Positions 49,100-61,968 of a DNA stretch of 64,000 nt are shown in pieces. The DNA comes from Luscinia megarhynchos (Eukaryota > Chordata > Aves > Passeriformes > Turdidae). Under the pieces are notes generated by a model, which saw nothing but the letters and a program-made list of their open reading frames with translations, did not search any database and was not told where the DNA came from. The position numbers were made by a program, and so were the translations under genes. Numbering within the stretch: the stretch's first letter is position 1; each line of letters starts with the position of its first letter. The DNA lies in the NCBI GenBank assembly GCA_034336665.1, contig CM067569.1, positions 19,227,820 to 19,291,819 of the forward strand, given 5' to 3'.

Positions 49100-49285
49100 A
49101 TAGCAGTGTTGATTTGCATGTCAGGCAAAGCACTGCTTGAGGAAAAAAAAAAACCCTCCAAGTGTGGCGGTGTCAGCGCTCGCTGTTGTTCGACAGTGTA
49201 AAATTAAATTAATAAAGCCCCCAACACAGGAAAACATAACAGGAAATTAATGGCCTTTACTGTCGCTCTGATGCAGTCATTTGCA
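49100..49285. promoter_or_regulatory. Candidate enhancer with octamer (intron 5)
   Basis: The octamer ATTTGCAT lies at 49112-49119. After a short A run come CpG-bearing GTGTCAGCGCTCGC and TAAATTAAATTAATAAAGC, then GGAAATTAATGGCCTTTACT. The combination of an octamer with TAAT cores suggests a neural or otic-type enhancer, but this is inference. Confidence 0.4.
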
Positions 49286-51370
49286 ACCCTGCTTTCCGCA
49301 CCAAAGACTTCATAAATGCAAGCAGTTTCTCTAAACAAGCATAGTTAGGGCTGCATGCGATGTAATTTTTTGTGTTGCTTCTGTCCTTTAGAGCTAACAA
49401 AAGCCACCCTTTTTTATATGCTCTCCAAGGGAGATCCTGCCAAGAAGTAGCTCCCCAACAAACATGCTTGGGAAGATGGGAGAAGAGAGTTAAGTGAGTT
49501 ATGTTCTCTGGCAGAGGGAAAGCACAGCTTCTGGAGCCCTGCTTCCCTGCAGCAGCAGCTGTCCCCGAGGGCACTGCACTAAAGGCAATGTTGTGGACAC
49601 CACAACAGCATAAATCAGGATAACCCTTCTGATAACTCTTAGGATGTGTAAGTCAGTATAACCACTGAATGCAAGAGACTTCACAGATTTCCACTAACCA
49701 GATGATCTGGCTCACTGTGTGAGTGTGCTGATTGCTACTCCATCAACATACACAAAGCCAGTGTACTGGATCCTAGAGGCAGCTGCATTTCTATTTGTCC
49801 AACAGCCAAGCCTAATAGCACTAGTAGGAGATACTGGACCTAGGAAACTACTACCTAGGCTAAAACCCCTCACCTGCACATCCACACATGTAGTACATGT
49901 TGTATACACATCTGAGGTAGCTGCTTGCATCCTAAAACCTGGAAAGACTTTTGCTGGCATTTTCAGTAAGGTTGGATGTGCTGATTATTACTATCCAACA
50001 CAGTTTCCCGAGATACTCTTGTCCAAATTTGCAATCACACACTTAGATACAGCAGTAAATACATAAGATTTTCATATGCATATACACACTCACTTCCTTA
50101 AATGCTTTTGCATGCTCCCATGATAATCCAAGGCAGATCTGAGCACACACTTCATTACACATTTGCACACACAATTCATTACATTTACATTCTCATTGAG
50201 CACTGCCATTTGTGTTCATGTAAGCCCTGTATTAAAGCTGCACTGCCTGTCCCTGCTCCATCTAGGGTACTCAGTCACACACAACACCTGTGTTAAAAGC
50301 ACTGCTGTCAGGCACCAGCACACATCTCACTCTTCCTCAGTCAGGCACACTCACTTCCCTGCATGAGCAGCCTTCCTTACTCACCAATTCCTCATGTGAG
50401 CTATACCCTCATTTCAAGACATAAAATCCTTTGTTTCTGAGCCTTTCTGCTTTAAGCCTGAGCATGTAAGAAAGAAATACACACAGTCTATGTCTTGCTG
50501 ACACACTTAAATTACAGAGACACATGGACCAGCACAGTACTATCAATTAGCATACTGAAATTCAGGTTTATGGATTCCCTTGAGGCAAATGGACACAGGA
50601 ATCTGAACAACTGTGGCGTTCATGAAGGCTGATGGTCTTCCTTGAGGTGATAATCCTCCAGTATTTATGTTCCATTATCCCTATTTCTGCAGGATACTGT
50701 ACACAACCTGAACTTGTAGTGTATCTCCTTTCACCATTGCAGCATAGATCCCTGATAATATTCCTTCCCTATGCATTTCCTAACTTTGCCAGTCCCTTCC
50801 ATGCTCCATCATCTCTATTCTGCACTTGCTTAGGGTCCTTCCCTTCTGAATCTGATGTTTATCTTTCTCCCCACCAGTTATCACAATCAAAGCATGCAAA
50901 ATTCTTGCAACACTGCATGCTGAAACACAGAACTGAGTCATCTAGAGATGACATCTTTTTTCACACTGTCTGAAAGACCACAAAAATTCTCCTGGAAGGA
51001 AATGTAACCCAAAATTTACAGCCTTCCTTTTTCAAACCTCTAACTGGTAGGGCAAGAAAGTTACATAGCTGAAAAGATCACTAGATTAGGACTGCCAGTC
51101 CTTGTGCTTGTCCTTACTAGGGAGAGTACAATATTAATTATTATCAAGGATGCAAACTGTCTGTAGAAACACTGTGATAGCCAGACTGGATCAGCTTGTG
51201 TAGATCAGGACATCAGTACTAGACAATGCTGGCCATCTGAAAATGTGTGACCCACTACCTCAGGACAAGGTCTTTGTCCTTATCTCACTCTTGGCCGGGG
51301 GTCAGTTCAGACACAGATGCGGGAGGTCTGCTATTCCCAGTGGGAGCTGGAGACTGGGTTTGAAGGGCAG

Positions 51371-51425
51371 CTCTGGCAGTGCTGGGATGCTCTGGCAGTG
51401 CTGGGTGCTCTGGCAGTGCTGGGTG
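51371..51425. repeat. Three tandem copies of an 18-19 bp unit
   Basis: CTCTGGCAGTGCTGGGATG (51371-51389) then CTCTGGCAGTGCTGGGTG twice (51390-51407, 51408-51425). Copies are nearly identical, so the duplication is recent. Confidence 0.92.
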
Positions 51426-51489
51426 CTCCATGGAGCCACACTGAATGCAGCACGAGGGGCTGCGCAGGGCTGGCTGCCGTGAATGACAA

Positions 51490-51560
51490 GCACTGGCTAT
51501 CGATCGCCTTCTGAACTCGGCCCAGCCGATAGAAGGTAATTAATGACTCCATTTGCCTCA
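51490..51560. promoter_or_regulatory. Short candidate regulatory block
   Basis: CpG-bearing GGCTATCGATCGCCTTCTG and GAAGGTAATTAATGACTCC lie next to the recent triple repeat. ATCGAT and TAATTA cores are seen. Confidence 0.3.
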
Positions 51561-51894
51561 GTACCGAGGAGAACAATTGAGTTTGAAACTGCAACAACTG
51601 GCAGTGTGGGGAAAGGCCCCCTGGGATGGACAGGAAAGCTGCCTGACAGGCCCAGGCTGCATGGGGACACGGGAGCACATCAGAGGGGGAAAAAGGAGAG
51701 GAGAAATCGGAAAAAGGGAAAGAGCAGTGTTAACACAGAGGTGTGATTTGGGAAGGGGCAGCGTGTGCAGCCACAAACGCTCAGGGAGTGGGTTAAGCAC
51801 CCCGGCAGGGATGGTGCAGGCAGGCTGCAGGAGAGGACAGGCTCGCCTTGCGGTGCAGGGGGACAGCACTGCAGCAGCCAGCTCAGCACCACTG

Positions 51895-52035
51895 CATCAG
51901 TGCTTGCGCTTCCCTCGGAGCCCTTGGCAATTAGATGGGTTCTGCTGTGTCACCTGGCTGGCACTTCTCATGCCAGTCACACTCGCTTTTATTATGACTG
52001 TGATTTTTATTGGTAGAGCCGCAAGGGCCCAGCTG
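51895..52035. promoter_or_regulatory. Candidate conserved noncoding block (intron 5)
   Basis: Unique sequence with GGCAATTAGATGGG, CACTCGCTTTTATTATGACT and GTGATTTTTATTGGTAGAGC. TTTATTATG/TTTATTGG resemble Hox/Cdx-type and CCAAT-type sites. Pattern-based. Confidence 0.35.
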
Positions 52036-53839
52036 AGATCAGGGCCCCACGACACTGCAGGCAGACATGTCATAGGGATGGCAACAGCCCCTTCCCTAAA
52101 AGAGAGCAGGATCTCCATGTTTGTGTGGTAGCTGCACAGCTTCTCATGACCTTCCTAGATGTTTCTGTGCCGCAAAGATCTCCCTATATCAGCAATACTT
52201 CTGAGTTATTTGTTGAGATGGTTCTGTCCTAGTCTGAGCAAGAGTTCTGTCTGTCACTTGTAGCCAGGGAGGTAATGAATTATGCTGCTTTATGCTACTT
52301 GTACATTATGGTGTCTTTGTGGCTTCCAGACCTGAGAATGTCTCTTTGCTTTGGAATTATTTAATGGGCATATTCCCTGTGTCAGATGTAGTTAAAGTTG
52401 TTCTGTTGTTCTTTGGCACAGCATTTCCTTGTTATTTGTCCAAATGCTTCTGTGACATCCGTGGAGCTTATCTGTGTCTTGTGTTGAGGATTTACTCTGA
52501 ATATTCAGTGTGTGTACTCCCTTGGCTGTCCCTTGGAGGAGAGATATTTCCTGTCACATGTGCAAGGCCTGATCACACGGACAGCACCGTGCACCTTTGT
52601 GAGTGACACAGTGACAGGCCTCTCAAGATGTTTGTTAAGATTCTTATGATTTAAAAGAGAGGTTTCCCTTGCCACCAAAAGGGTTCTGGTGATGGTGCTG
52701 TTTCCCATTTGGTACAGTTATCACAGGTGGCATCTTCAGACTCATCCTGCAGCTGAAGCTTTCCTTTACCCCTTTGAACAAGACCCCTTCCAATATCTGC
52801 TTTCTTGGCAAATCCCTGGCCCTTAAGCTTTTACTCCTAGCATTGCTCTTCATCAGCTAAGTGACTGTTGCCCACCACAGTGCCATTCCTCATGGGTTTT
52901 GCTAGTCTTTCTCAATTCAAGTTTTCCCCATAAGCCCTTTATTCACTAGTACCCACATCCTTTTGATGGACTCCATCTCTTTCCTGAAGTCCTCTCTGCC
53001 ACCTTTGCTCATACCCACAAGACTGTCAGCTCTCATACTTTGTGTATTACACTATTGGAATCTTCTCCTGATAGTCCAGCTTACAGAGTCATGCACTTAG
53101 ATAAGAATTGCAGCTTTGATCTAAAACCAGATATAAGTGTCTGGCCCTTGCAGTTTCAGGAAAAAATGAAACACATCCTTTGTAGGTTTTGACACCAGAA
53201 GACAAACACAGCGGATTTACAATCATTTGGTTTTGAAGAAAATAAAATTATCTGTGACTGTGAATGTCTCAACATCAGCAACACAAGACATACTGTCTTT
53301 CAGAATCACCTCTGTGAAACCTTCTCTGCTTCATAAGTAAAATATATATGCACAATTCACATAAATGCTCTGTGAAATTTGGGATTCATTCATCCTACCA
53401 TTATTAAGCCAAATATACTGCAAGCTTTTAAGACAAGATCTATCACGACAGGCCTCTGTCAAAAGTTTCGTTTCTTTTGCAGATTTTAAAGCATAGGCTA
53501 GGGCAGAGTGACCCATCCCCCTCCTTTTTTCCTCCTCCCTCCAGGAATTTCCAAACTAAAGCATTGTCTTTCTCCCTACAACTTTTGCACCCCTCTCTAT
53601 CCATTTGCTTGCTTTGATCATTCTTATTTCTTATTTAACCCCATTCTTTACCCTTCTATTTCCTTCATCTTATCTTTCATTTCCCATAGACTGTACAGGT
53701 CCTTTCTCATCAGCTGGTCTTGGGTTTCCCAAACACACATACACGCTTGTGTGTGCACATGCACACGCACACACTCTGACATAAATAAATAAAGAAATAG
53801 AAAGGTCAGTGAGCAGTGCAGCAATAACCCCTAAAACAG

Positions 53840-54075
53840 TACTATCAGAGGGACATGATTGATCAATTGAATTCCATAGCGGCTCAAAAATGTGGGATTA
53901 AGTAGTGTATTATACGCACAATGAGTTGAGGCATGATGTTCATTTCAAGTTCATTTCGCCAGCCCTCTGCCACCAGATCAGGCAATCAATAGGGGCAGCA
54001 GATATCATATATCACCTCTCTCCGTGCTAGGCAGAGAGCACCATAATCTCTCGCAAATTTAGAGTGACAGATTTG
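53840..54075. promoter_or_regulatory. Candidate conserved noncoding block (intron 5)
   Basis: Unique, repeat-free sequence with GATTGATCAATTGAATTCC, GGGATTAAGTAGTGTATTAT, CAGGCAATCAATAGGGG, GATATCATATATCACC and CATAATCTCTCGC. GGGATTA is an OTX-type core. Several sites in 230 bases suggest an enhancer. Not tested by alignment. Confidence 0.4.
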
Positions 54076-55389
54076 TCAAGATCTGAAGGGCCCCTGAATA
54101 AATGAAGGAAAAGAGACTCTTACAGCGACTCGGGAAAGCTGTGATTTCAGCTTCTTCACACAAAGGCATGGCCTGTGCACACGCAGAAGACACATGTGCA
54201 CAGGGCTCTGAAGGCAGACAGAACTGCAAATGCCTGTGCATAAATTGTGTAAGCACACAGGGCAACTCACTAAGGGTAAAATCTAGTTTAATGACAATCA
54301 GTGAAAGTTTTACCGCTCACACCAAACCCGATGCAGAGTATAGGGCTGCCTCCTTGAAAATCAGGTATAGCCAAAACCAACAACCACAGATAAAGCCCTG
54401 GTCAGGCATGTACTGTGATGCAGAATCTAAATAATAACAGAATAACTATCTACTGCAAAAATACTCATGTGTATTAGTGTCACGGTGTGTATAATCATAC
54501 ACACTGACACGTGGAAAAATCTTTAAGGGCTAACAGCTTCACAGACTGCAGACAGGTTGAGACTGATACAGAAGCATTGTTTTTTCTGAGTCTGGACCCA
54601 GGATTTCTGTGCCAGCTTTCTGCAGAGAACACCAGAGTTCTAGTTCTCCTGCAAGTCACCCCTGTAGAAACAGCCCAGTCCATCTAAACCATGAAAACTG
54701 TACCGATCCACACAGTGAGCAGTCCACCAAGCCTGATCCTTGCTTTGTTTTCTCAGCCAAATCTGTCATGAACTCCAGATTTCAGGAAATTGATAACTTT
54801 CTCTTGGGCAAATAAGCCTGGGGAGAGGAGAAAACTCCAGGGATCAGTGCCAGTAAACAGCCTTGCTCTGGCTTGGGGTGGAAAAGAAAGAGAGAACAGG
54901 CTGCTCGAGGGAAGGCTGCTGGCAGGGACAAATCAATATGTAATATTTTCTATGGTCTTGTGAGTGGTACTGTACTACGCTACTGTATATAATGTACTAT
55001 TGATTATATCATATCGTATAATCACCTATAAACGGATATATCTCATAGCCAGAAGGCAGCAGCCTCAGTCATAACTCTGGGCCACCAGCTGGGCATTAAC
55101 TGTGCCAGGAAAATACCATCTTGGAGCTATCCATGAGCTGAAAGAGGAAGCAGCAGAGTGGCATTGTTCTGGATGCTGCACAATGAATGTCACTCCAGGC
55201 TCCTGGGAGCATCATGTGCCCATGAGCACCTCACAATTGCATGGAGGAAGGAAAATGTCTATATAGAGCCCTTGACCAATTTCTTGACAGACAGCAGGTT
55301 TCTGAGATTCACAGACTGGAGGCCACCAAGAAAGGCTTAAGTATGAGGCATATTAGTGAAAAATTAGGAATATAATTACAGCACAAGAG

Positions 55390-56310
55390 GGAGAACCTGA
55401 TCTTTGGTTAGTCAGGGTGATAAGGGAGTCAGACTTGTGTCTGATGGAGCACAGTAGGTAAGGATTCAGCACAGAGAGTATGGAGGTATATCAGCATGGA
55501 TGAAGCAAGGGATTATAACCAGGCACACCGAAGTTAGACTGAGAAAGATACTCAGCACAGTTGGAGGAGGTTATAATGAGAAGACTTGCCTCAGATGAGA
55601 TGAGGGATTATGACAGAGGAAGATTCACTTTAGCTGGGACAGGAGGTTATAACAGACAGACTCACCTTGGATATGACAGATGCTAATAGCAGGAGATCCA
55701 CTTGAGATAAAAAGGGGTTATAACAGATAAAAATGCACCTCACTTGAGTTGGGGGATAACAGAGGGAAAAAATCCAAACCAAACCCAAAGCCAGATAGGT
55801 GATCAGATGGTTTATCATAGGAAAAATTTCACTTTGGATGGGGCAGGGCATTTATAACAGACCTGGAGTGTGGCAGGAGGCACTGCTGTGAGATTGGACT
55901 GTATCAGAGGGCTGCTGTAGGGACAGAGAGGAACTTGTAGGGAAGCTTCTACCAAAAGGCAGCTACATTCCTAGTAAGAACAAAGTAATACCAGGAAGGC
56001 TCATTCCCATTAAGCAGAACTAGGTTTTGTAATACAATAATTCATTTTGGATAAGAAGGGAGACTGGCAGAGACAAAGATTCATCTCATTTTGGAAGGAG
56101 TTTTATAACAGAGATATGAGTCATGATAAATCACAAGCTACACATAGGTGAATGGGACAGAAACCAACATATGTTGGATGGGACAGCTGCCCCACAGAGA
56201 GAGATTTATCTCTGGTAAAACATGGAGTAAGAAAACAGATTTCCCTGTTATCTAAGGGGGATGAAAGACTCATCTAGAATATGATCAGATGAAATGGAAA
56301 TTATAACAGT
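55390..56310. repeat. Large diverged minisatellite, unit about 36 bp
   Basis: The core TTATAACAGA or a variant starts near 55513, 55571, 55608, 55647, 55683, 55718 and 55754; from 55608 on the gaps are 39, 36, 35 and 36. Weaker copies appear at 55850, 56105 and 56295. The rest of the unit resembles GACTCACCTTGGATGGGA. About 900 bases are derived from it. Confidence 0.75.
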
Positions 56311-56541
56311 GATAGCTGCTCATAGGACTGGGGAGCTACAATAGAGACTGGCTCCCCCACAAACTGCTAGAGAGCCTTTTTCCCAGTTGCAAGCTTCCTC
56401 AGTCCTCTCCAGTACAGCCCATCCTCAGCACTCTTGTTTCTCTGTGAACTGCCTCTCCAGTGGTCTTCTAGCGATGCTAATCGCTGTGCTTTGCTCCCAT
56501 TTTATGCTCAGCAGTGGAGATTTGGCAATTTTTAACACTGA

Positions 56542-57051
<510 letters not shown>

Positions 57052-57559
57052 TGATGGCAGGGAGATTCCCTCACCAAAATCCCTCTCCCCCTCTGTGTCC
57101 CTTGTTCTAACACTGATCTGTTATCGCCTTTCTATCTGTTATATGCCTTTCACAGCCCTGTCTAGTTGTAACTGTATTGCTGTGCTGATGCTCATGTACA
57201 TACCAGCTTTACCTCCTCTCCTAAACTTGCTATGTACCTGCACACTGTTCTCTCCCTATATCCCCATGACCACTTTTCTCTCTGCACACACACCTGTCTG
57301 TATGCCAGCCTGTTCTTGCCATGAACATGCCTACACCCCCATCCATGTTCACTGGCAGGCAGCGCTGCACAGAAACTCCTGCACCCTGAGATCACACTGG
57401 TGACCAGAGAGCTGCTGGGTTGGGTTTTAATGGATCATTTTCCTTCATGACTCACAGCTGAGACTTGACTCCCATCTCCAACATAGTTTTCCACATTTCG
57501 GCAGCTCTACCCACCTTTTCTTTACTCCCCCGCTCTCCTAGCCTTTTATCCCAAAAGCT

Positions 57560-57935
57560 GTTTGTCTTAATAAAATGAAAATCAAAAGTCTTTTTAAACC
57601 GCCCCAAGCCATAAACCAACAAAGGAAGAGAAGGAGAGGCTGGCTGTGGACTCCCTTCATCCCAGAGTCCCTGGGTTTATTACAATGAATAACCTTTATT
57701 TACTTTCATTAGACTATTAAGCACCAGCACAGTCATTTTTCCCCCTGAAACTCTGAGCAGGGCCCATAAAGCAAATCCAAAGCCTAATTGAGTTCATTTT
57801 AATTTCTCTCCGATCACAGCGAATTACTCTGGTGATAAATCAGGGGGCAGGCTCACCCCCAGTAGAAGGCCTAATTTGCAGCTAATTACAAAACTGATTT
57901 CTACAGGAAGATCAATACAAGAAGGAATTGGAAAT
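57560..57935. promoter_or_regulatory. Candidate conserved enhancer in intron 6
   Basis: A dense set of AT cores in unique sequence: TTGTCTTAATAAAATGAAAA, GCCATAAACC, TTTACTTTCATTAGACTATT, AAAGCCTAATTGAGTTCATT, GGCCTAATTTGCAGCTAATT and GGTGATAAATCAGG. CpGs are kept in CCGATCACAGCGAATTAC. This is the strongest-looking noncoding block near the 3' exons. Conservation is inferred. Confidence 0.45.
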
Positions 57936-58069
57936 GACTAGGCAGTCCTAGCCAAGCAGGGACAGGGGCGGGGAGGGGGCAGCATGCATGGAACCTGCTG
58001 GAGGAGGGGAAGATGTGGGGAGGGGGTTGGGGAAGTGCATGGAAAAAAACGGAGGAGAAAGAGCAGAAA

Positions 58070-58215
58070 ATCAGTTTTAATTTAACGTAATATTAATCAG
58101 AGCAACTTTTCCTGCTGTTTTGTAGCCTTCCTGGTTTCTCCAGCTCCCGCGTCTGGTCTGGAGGCTGCCACAATAAAAAGGCAATTACCAGAGCCTTTCG
58201 GACAGGACACCCTTT
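58070..58215. promoter_or_regulatory. Second candidate regulatory block in intron 6
   Basis: TTTAACGTAATATTAATCAG, then GAGGCTGCCACAATAAAAAG, GGCAATTACCAGAGCC and TTTCGGACAGGACACCC. Unique sequence with homeodomain cores; no frame. Confidence 0.35.
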
Positions 58216-58862
58216 CAGATTCAATGGCTCTCCCCCTCCCACCCTTCTGTTAGCCATGTGGCTCCCCCCTCCCCAATTTCATACCCCAATGCACAGAGTG
58301 ACAGAGGCAGGGGATGAGGCTTCTTTGTTTTTAAAAAGCTAGGACAGAGGTAACAGTGGAGGGGAGGCAGGCGACCCAAGCAGAGACCCTGGCGACAGCG
58401 GGCCAGCACTGGCTGCTTCCTACAGCCTGCCTGTCCTAGTCATGTCATTGTAGTCCTATGCCCCAGCTGTCCTTGTCAGCAGGGCAAACACCTCCCACCT
58501 CCACTCAGCCAAGAGGAGGGGATGTGGATTTCCCTTCTTTTCCCCTGGGCTGGCACAGACAGAAATCCCCATCCCCACAGCACGGAATGAAGTCTCAGCC
58601 ATGCCACAGATAACAGGCCGGATCCCTCACCTCTCTTTCCCTTCACACCATCAAGCAGGCAGTGGGATAGTTCATCCTAGGATGCCCCCCCCACCTCATC
58701 CCCCTCAACCCTCTTGTCACTTTGTCTTCTCCATTTCCTCCTCCTCCTCCTCTTCCATCTGTGCAGGGGTTTGCATCTCTCCTCTTCCTCCCCCCCATCT
58801 GTACACCCTTCCCTTTCTCCCATCGCATCAATAGCGAGCTGTCTTTCTCCTCTCTTCCCCAG

Positions 58863-58989
58863 GGTAATGAGTACTCCCTCCCAGCTCTGACCCCTGGTCT
58901 CGATGAAGTCAAATCAAGTCTATCCACCTCTGCTAACCCAGACCTGGGGACAAATGTGTCAGGACCCCAGACGTACCCTGTGGTGACCG
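58863..58989 (+). CDS. PAX2: PAX2 exon 7: start of C-terminal regulatory region
   Basis: This exon of 127 bases encodes residues 265-306 plus the first base of Gly307: [19 protein letters not shown], then [20 protein letters not shown] and VVT. It links the partial homeodomain to the proline/serine/threonine-rich transactivation domain, which is coded further downstream. The acceptor is CTCTCTTCCCCAG/G and the donor [23 protein letters not shown] differs from mammalian STNPELGSNVSGT at five or so positions as I recall it, so this is one of the faster-changing parts. The next exon (RDMASTT...) was not found before 64000. Confidence 0.97.
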
Positions 58990-60829
58990 GTAAGCTGCCT
59001 GGCCAAACAGCAGAACCAAGCTTTTTATTTATTTCCCTCATCACCATTAGCTTCTGCTTTTTCTGCTAATGCAAGATACCCCTCTGTGGCAAACAAGGAA
59101 AGAAACAGAAAGACTATGGAGAACATAAGGCTTCAATAGAAGTTTGAAATTCAGATTGTTGGCAGTTTTGGGTACACTTAGATGTGTCCAGGTGTGACTC
59201 AAAGACAGGCAAACCCAGATGTGAATCACAAGCCTGTGTGTCCAGATGGGGCTTAAGGTTGGAATGTTGGTGGAGGGCAAACATGTCCAAATATTCACTG
59301 ATTTTCTTCCTTTGTGTCTGAGAACAACAGGATCGTGGCTTACCCATGATCTCCAGTTGGTTTTCTTTTGGAGAAATAATAGTTTAAGTTTTATTCAGTC
59401 CTGGTACTCTTCTCAAGGCTTTGGTTGCCATCAGTGGCTGCTCACACGGCTACCAGACTTGCACATCTCCTCCTAACTAAAATGGCTGCAAGACTCAAGT
59501 GACTTGCCCCATCCCCCTTTCTCGACAATTTTTGTAGTCCCTCTAGAAACCTCATGGCAGAAGTTGAGAAACAACTCATGGCAAAGAGGTCTAAGTCCTG
59601 TTAGCAAGGGAAGAAGCTTGTCCCTTGACCAAAAAGTTGTCCTCTGATGGCACAGAATCAAGAGCACTGGAGTTTGTATCTCAGCGTTTTCTTGCAGAAG
59701 CCCAGCTAATAGCCCCTGATGTCAAAGCAGCTCATGGCTGAAGCAGGGAGTCATTGCTTGTTCAGCAAACACTGAGCAAAGGCATATTGTTGCATGCAAC
59801 TTTTGACTACCAAGAACTCTGGGACCAGGCAGGATTAGTAACAGTTAACTCAAACACAGAGGATATCCAGTGTGAAGTCTGAAAAATCTCGTGGAGAACG
59901 TGGGAGATTAACTATATTATTCAGGAAATGTCTAGAAAGCATGACATCCCAGACCTTTTTCATGGCTGTTACAGTTATCAGGCTTGATTCAGAATCCTTG
60001 TAGCCATGCAGTTTCTTAGCCAACCAAAAAAAAATTGGCTTAGCTGTGGCAAAAATGTTTTACCTTTCTTCGTATTTGCAAAACTCAGCTGGCATTCATC
60101 TACTGTTTACACATCCACATCTCTTACAGGAAATATTTTCTTGTCTTTGAGGGGCAAAGCCAGTAGGAGAACAAGGCAAATCCCTACAGCAAAATGTAAA
60201 GGTGATGTGTTTACAATCAGAGTTTAAGATTCAAAGAGGCCATGAAAATGGTTCTTTTTAGTCCTTCTGCCTAAGTGAAGATGGTGCATTCCAGCCTGTT
60301 AATGTGAGAGGAGGCTTCCTGAAGGCTGGGACACTACACAAGCCTTGGACATGACTCTCACAAGGGCACAGCAGGAGACAGATTTGGTCTCACAGAAGAG
60401 ACTATGGGCTGAGAAAAAAATTTTTCTTCATGTCTCTCACACCCTATGCTACCCCTACTCTGTTCCCTGCCACACTCCCAGCTCAGCTTGAGAACATCCC
60501 TATCTGATCCATCTGGATCCAAGAGTGAGAAAAGTTCATTTCAGACCCAGCTTGACATTCCCAGGTGGCAACTTAGCACTAACATCTCAATCTGTATGCG
60601 ACATTTCAATCAGTGCAGAGTAACAAAAGCAGAACTATTAGCACTGGGAGCTGTTCAGTGGTGGTAATGATGGAGAAATTCAGAAACTGGAAATGAAAAG
60701 GGGAAGAAAAAGCCCCTCAACACCCTGAAAGGCATCAGGGGAAGAGGGGCGGAGAATTTTTCCTGTACACTTAGGCCAGGATCCAATGTTTGGATTAATG
60801 GTGCCATTACCCAAGAAAGGACTTCAGAT

Positions 60830-60985
60830 AATGCTCATTCTTAAAATGTTTTTGCTGGCAATTAAATGGTTGCAGGTATTGATCTTCATTGATCTGATGT
60901 TCTCAATTTGCATAATCTACTAAAGATGAATGATTCATGATATGTTTGCTATGGGGCTGGGCAATGCTTTCAGGAAGGACCAGAG
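60830..60985. promoter_or_regulatory. Candidate enhancer with octamer and palindrome (intron 7)
   Basis: The octamer ATTTGCAT lies at 60906-60913. The perfect inverted repeat ATGAAT (60926-60931) / ATTCAT (60933-60938) follows 12 bases later, and GGCAATTAAATGG and TTGATCTTCATTGATC precede. Same word set as the block at 18.5 kb. Pattern-based. Confidence 0.42.
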
Positions 60986-61928
60986 AGGTGAGGAACTCAG
61001 TGATGCCTCCTGATCTACCCCAGCTAGGAAATTAAGGAAGAGGCATACAGATTGCTTTGGTATCACCTAGGTCCTGCTCCTATTCAGGAAGGGATACTGG
61101 AGTAATAGTGAGTACTGAATTGCTGGCTGCATCTTTTGCTGCTAGAGTATCATCCTTGAAATGCTTTTGTCCCAGGCAGTCTCTGAATTCAGGTGATACC
61201 TGAAACAAATGTGAAACAAATCTACTCATTCAGGATACAAATTCTGTGTGGAGTCACTTCACAATGTGAGATTTAGAGTTCAGTCTAGCAAGTCTCTCCA
61301 GCTTAGTCTTCCCAGACAGAATAAAGTGTCACTAGGTCTTTCCACACCATAGCTCTATGATACCAGATCCTTGTCCTTTCTGAGGACTTAAGAGAAAGTC
61401 CTTCTCTCTGGCTCATGATTAGCTGTCCTCAGCAAGCTCTTTCAGCTCACACCATTCTCAGACTATAACCCTCCAAAAGTTATCAAAACCTCAACAATAT
61501 GTAGCTATCTAAGATCTTGAAATGTAGTGACATAGTTAAGGAACAGTGTTTCTGAAGTCCCTATATGTGTCTCGGAACTGAAGAGCTGGAAATGTCATGT
61601 CAGGAACTTCTATTGCGACTGAAATGGGAATCTGTGTCCCCTTCTCTTCCTGTGAGGAAGTTTATGAGTGCTTCTCTGCTACAGTTAGCACCTATTAACA
61701 GGAATAGAGAACTTCCAAAGTCATCATCACCCACCAAAACAGCTATCATGTCCTATGAGGAAAATGTTTCCTTCTCTCTGGGAAATAACTTTTTCCCTAA
61801 AGGAACAAATATTATCCAAGGTGAGAAATCCTTATGGCAACTCATGACATATCGAACAAAGGCACCACAAAAAAAAAAAGTTCATGGAATTTACTTTCCT
61901 TCAGAAAGACCAGACCTCCCTCTCTGGC

Positions 61929-61968
61929 AGGTTTTTTTGTTGTTGTTGTTGTTTTTTGGTTTTTTTAA
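61929..61968. repeat. GTT/T-rich microsatellite
   Basis: Four to five GTT units between T runs. Confidence 0.8.
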
